This document shows positions 21,353 through 22,416 of a DNA stretch of 22,416 bases, in pieces. The DNA lies in assembly GCA_900556935.1 (NCBI GenBank), contig USQL01000034.1, forward strand, positions 1 through 22,416. The letters are read 5' to 3'. The stretch comes from an uncultured Eubacteriales bacterium (GTDB lineage Bacteria; Bacillota; Clostridia; Oscillospirales; Oscillospiraceae). Under the pieces are notes generated by a model. That model did no database searches. It had not been told where the DNA came from and worked only from the letters and a program-made list of their open reading frames with translations. Positions within the stretch are counted from its first letter, which is position 1. The number at the start of each line of letters is the position of its first letter. Made by a program: the position numbers and the translations under genes.

Positions 21353-21486
21353 GCGGTGCAAACCGCACCGCTTATCCGCTGGAAATAGCAGCCCAAACCG
21401 CGTCTCTCTAGCTGTTTTGATTACTATTTCAACCCGTGGGGCCAGGAACGTGGCCCACCTCCAACAAGCCGCCTGCTTGCGGAGAC
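21344..21486 (-). ncRNA. Candidate 143-nt structured small RNA, minus strand
   Basis: Predicted from the promoter at 21493-21520 to the terminator at 21344-21375. Stems in order: CUCC-CAAGC / GCUUG-GGAG (21484-21459); GUGGG-CCA / UGG-CCCCAC with one bulge (about 21457-21435); GAAAUAG/CUAUUUC (21430-21424, 21388-21382), with a 9-nt A-rich bulge (UAAUCAAAA) and then CAGC/GCUG closing an 18-nt loop; and the terminator AUAAGCGGUGC / GCACCGCUUAU with loop of 5 and six U. The loop of stem 3 has GAGAC, complementary to GUCUC at the 5' end, a possible pseudoknot. It occupies the gap between two + genes and is antisense to their mRNA. No known family was recognised. Confidence 0.65.
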
Positions 21487-21492
21487 AATTAC

Positions 21493-21520
21493 AGTATACC
21501 ACGCTTTGCGTTAAATGCAA
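21493..21520 (-). promoter_or_regulatory. Extended -10 promoter of the 143-nt RNA
   Basis: Minus strand TGGTATACT: a TGn extension plus -10 TATACT (21498-21493, 5/6). The -35 is poor (TTGCAT, 16-bp spacing), as is usual with extended -10 promoters. Start near 21486. Confidence 0.55.
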
Positions 21521-21581
21521 CTTGGCAAAGTACACAAATTATTTCCCGCCCCGGAGGTAACGAGGGCAAAAGGAGCAAACC

Positions 21582-21896
21582 ATGATGGACGCTACCTACA
21601 CCTCCGTCCTCCGCCTGTGGGAGCAGGAGCCAAGCATGAAGGACATTTCCCGCCGCCTGAATATCTCCCACGGCAAAGTATTAAAAATCCTTGTGACCGC
21701 CGGAGCTGTAGAGACGGCGGAATCCAAAATGTACGCCCAGGGCAAGTCACCTGCCGAAATTGCCGAGGCATTGGGCAAAACCGAGAAAGCCGTTTCGTGC
21801 CGCATCCCATACGAAAAAGGCATGTACGGAGCAGAATACCCAACAATTAACGCCCTGCGCATCCGCAAATGCCGAGAAAAGGAGGAAAATAAATGA
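21582..21896 (+). CDS. Helix-turn-helix DNA-binding protein, 104 aa
   Basis: Two HTH-like units: residues 7-38 (TSVLRLWEQEPSMKDISRRL, NISHGKVLKILVT) and 52-80 (AQGKSPAEIAEALGKTEKAV), each of the 'xxxIAxxLxxSxxxVxxxL' kind, joined by AGAVETAESKM. This arrangement is common in small regulators of Clostridia mobile elements. AAAAGGAG stands 6 nt before ATG 21582. It overlaps the next gene by 4 nt (ATGA), so they are coupled. It is a candidate binder of the palindromes noted at 20115 or 18812, but that link is not shown. Confidence 0.72.
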   Translation: MMDATYTSVLRLWEQEPSMKDISRRLNISHGKVLKILVTAGAVETAESKMYAQGKSPAEIAEALGKTEKAVSCRIPYEKGMYGAEYPTINALRIRKCREKEENK

Positions 21897-22291
21897 GCAC
21901 AGCCCAATACACATGGCAAAAGGCAAACACACGCAGGATTGAACTCCGCTTGAACCGCAATCAGGACGGTGATATTATTGATTATTTGGCCTCTATGGCT
22001 ACCCCGCAGCAATATATCCGTCGTCTAATCCGCGACGAAATAGCCCGTACCGGCTGGCGGCCCGCCACAGCCTCACACGCCGCCGCTCTGAGCCTTGACG
22101 GCGGCACCACCTGGATTCCCCCCGAGGAGCTGCCCGCCGCAGAATCCGCCATTGCCGCCCGCTGGGACGACATCACCGCCGCCATGGACCCCCAGCTATA
22201 CGACGATATCAGCGCCAACTATAGCCCTTGCCCCCTACCCGAATTCGTTCGCCACTACCTGGAACAATCCGGTGATGATTTGATGGTATAG
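21893..22291 (+). CDS. Ribbon-helix-helix-like protein, 132 aa
   Basis: Residues 13-50 (TRRIELRLNRNQDGDIIDYL, PQQYIRRLIRDEIAR) have the beta-strand plus two-helix order of Arc/MetJ-type ribbon-helix-helix proteins, known as dimeric DNA binders on phages and conjugative elements. The C-terminal 80 residues have no recognised domain; they are acidic and Pro-rich (WIPPEELPAAESAIAARWDD). It overlaps the HTH gene by 4 nt. Its stop is 22 bp before an IS end. Confidence 0.65.
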   Translation: MSTAQYTWQKANTRRIELRLNRNQDGDIIDYLASMATPQQYIRRLIRDEIARTGWRPATASHAAALSLDGGTTWIPPEELPAAESAIAARWDDITAAMDPQLYDDISANYSPCPLPEFVRHYLEQSGDDLMV

Positions 22292-22312
22292 TCAAAACAA
22301 GCCCGCCGCACC

Positions 22313-22416
22313 TGATATGCACCCCAAAAGTTGGACGATTCTGGTTAAATAGCTTCTGCGAAATGAGTTCGGTATTGCACCGGACTCATTCCTTTTAACC
22401 GGAGTTTTATCCGGTC
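22313..22416 (-). mobile_element. IS3-family (IS150-like) insertion sequence, right end, cut by window
   Basis: The terminal inverted repeat probably begins at 22313 with TGATATGCACCCCAAAAGTT, close to ends such as TGnACTGCACCCCAAAAGTT of IS150-type elements. The transposase C-terminus follows immediately inward on the minus strand. The rest lies beyond 22416. Confidence 0.8.
22345..22416 (-). CDS. IS3-family transposase OrfB, C-terminal 23 residues (partial)
   Basis: Minus-strand reading gives DRIKLRLKGMSPVQYRTHFA then EAI and a stop at 22345-22347. 'KGMSPVQYRT' is the classical end of the IS150-type OrfB integrase (DDE). The rest of the protein is beyond the right edge. Confidence 0.88.
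   Translation of the reverse strand, partial: DRIKLRLKGMSPVQYRTHFAEAI

Noticed and set aside
21425..21458. Hairpin followed by GGGTTGAAAT on minus, resembling the stem plus ATTGAAAT tail of a type I-C CRISPR repeat (solitary-repeat anti-CRISPR RNA idea)
   Set aside because: One copy only, the tail match is short and imperfect, no cas gene is in view, and the stem is better explained as part of the 143-nt RNA. Worth testing only if a host I-C repeat with this sequence is found.

Overview
The window is most of the structural half of a temperate-type Firmicutes phage or prophage, plus part of its accessory/early region. The GC-rich sequence, strong GGAGG ribosome sites, frequent GTG/TTG starts and the families present (phi-LC3 holin, XhlA, XkdX-like, KTR, J-domain, MIG-type fibre proteins) suggest a gut Clostridia host of the Oscillospiraceae kind; this is inference, and no host gene is in the window. 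An IS3-family element cut by the right edge shows that this copy sits in, or has been invaded by, bacterial DNA.

Layout. Bases 1-3594 (+) are the 3' part of a huge open frame that looks like the C-terminal, LPD38-like part of a phage polyvalent protein; it converges on the late genes at a terminator near 3603. Bases 3631-18145 (-) are one long late block, in transcription order: Cys-rich KTR protein, large terminase, scaffold, major capsid protein (with an Ig-like/CHB_HEX_C tail), membrane coiled-coil protein, portal, a set of fibre/adhesin genes, XkdX-like protein, M15 endolysin, XhlA, holin and a small HTH protein. After a terminator come three accessory genes, one ferritin-like. No tail tube, tape measure or sheath gene lies between portal and fibres, so a short-tailed (podovirus-like) particle is likely.

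Upstream of the KTR gene lie a tRNA-Met(CAU) and then about 1.17 kb without a convincing gene. That stretch separates the putative small terminase gene (19498-19959, -) from the large one. It holds three hairpins (one of 21 bp whose three wobble pairs work only in minus-strand RNA), two abutting 19-bp palindromes beside an AT-rich tract, G-rich runs, a 22-bp direct repeat and possible promoters. It is the best place for a large structured phage RNA and/or a replication or packaging site.

From 20108 rightwards the genes run on + (49-aa protein, J-domain protein, 106-aa protein, HTH protein, ribbon-helix-helix-like protein), from a near-consensus promoter whose spacer holds a perfect 14-bp palindrome. 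Two of the gaps in this operon carry a complete minus-strand small-RNA unit: a sigma-A-type promoter and an intrinsic terminator (about 74 nt at 20331-20404; about 143 nt with several stems at 21344-21486). These antisense-oriented RNA units and the 1.17 kb structured gap are the most likely undescribed elements here.
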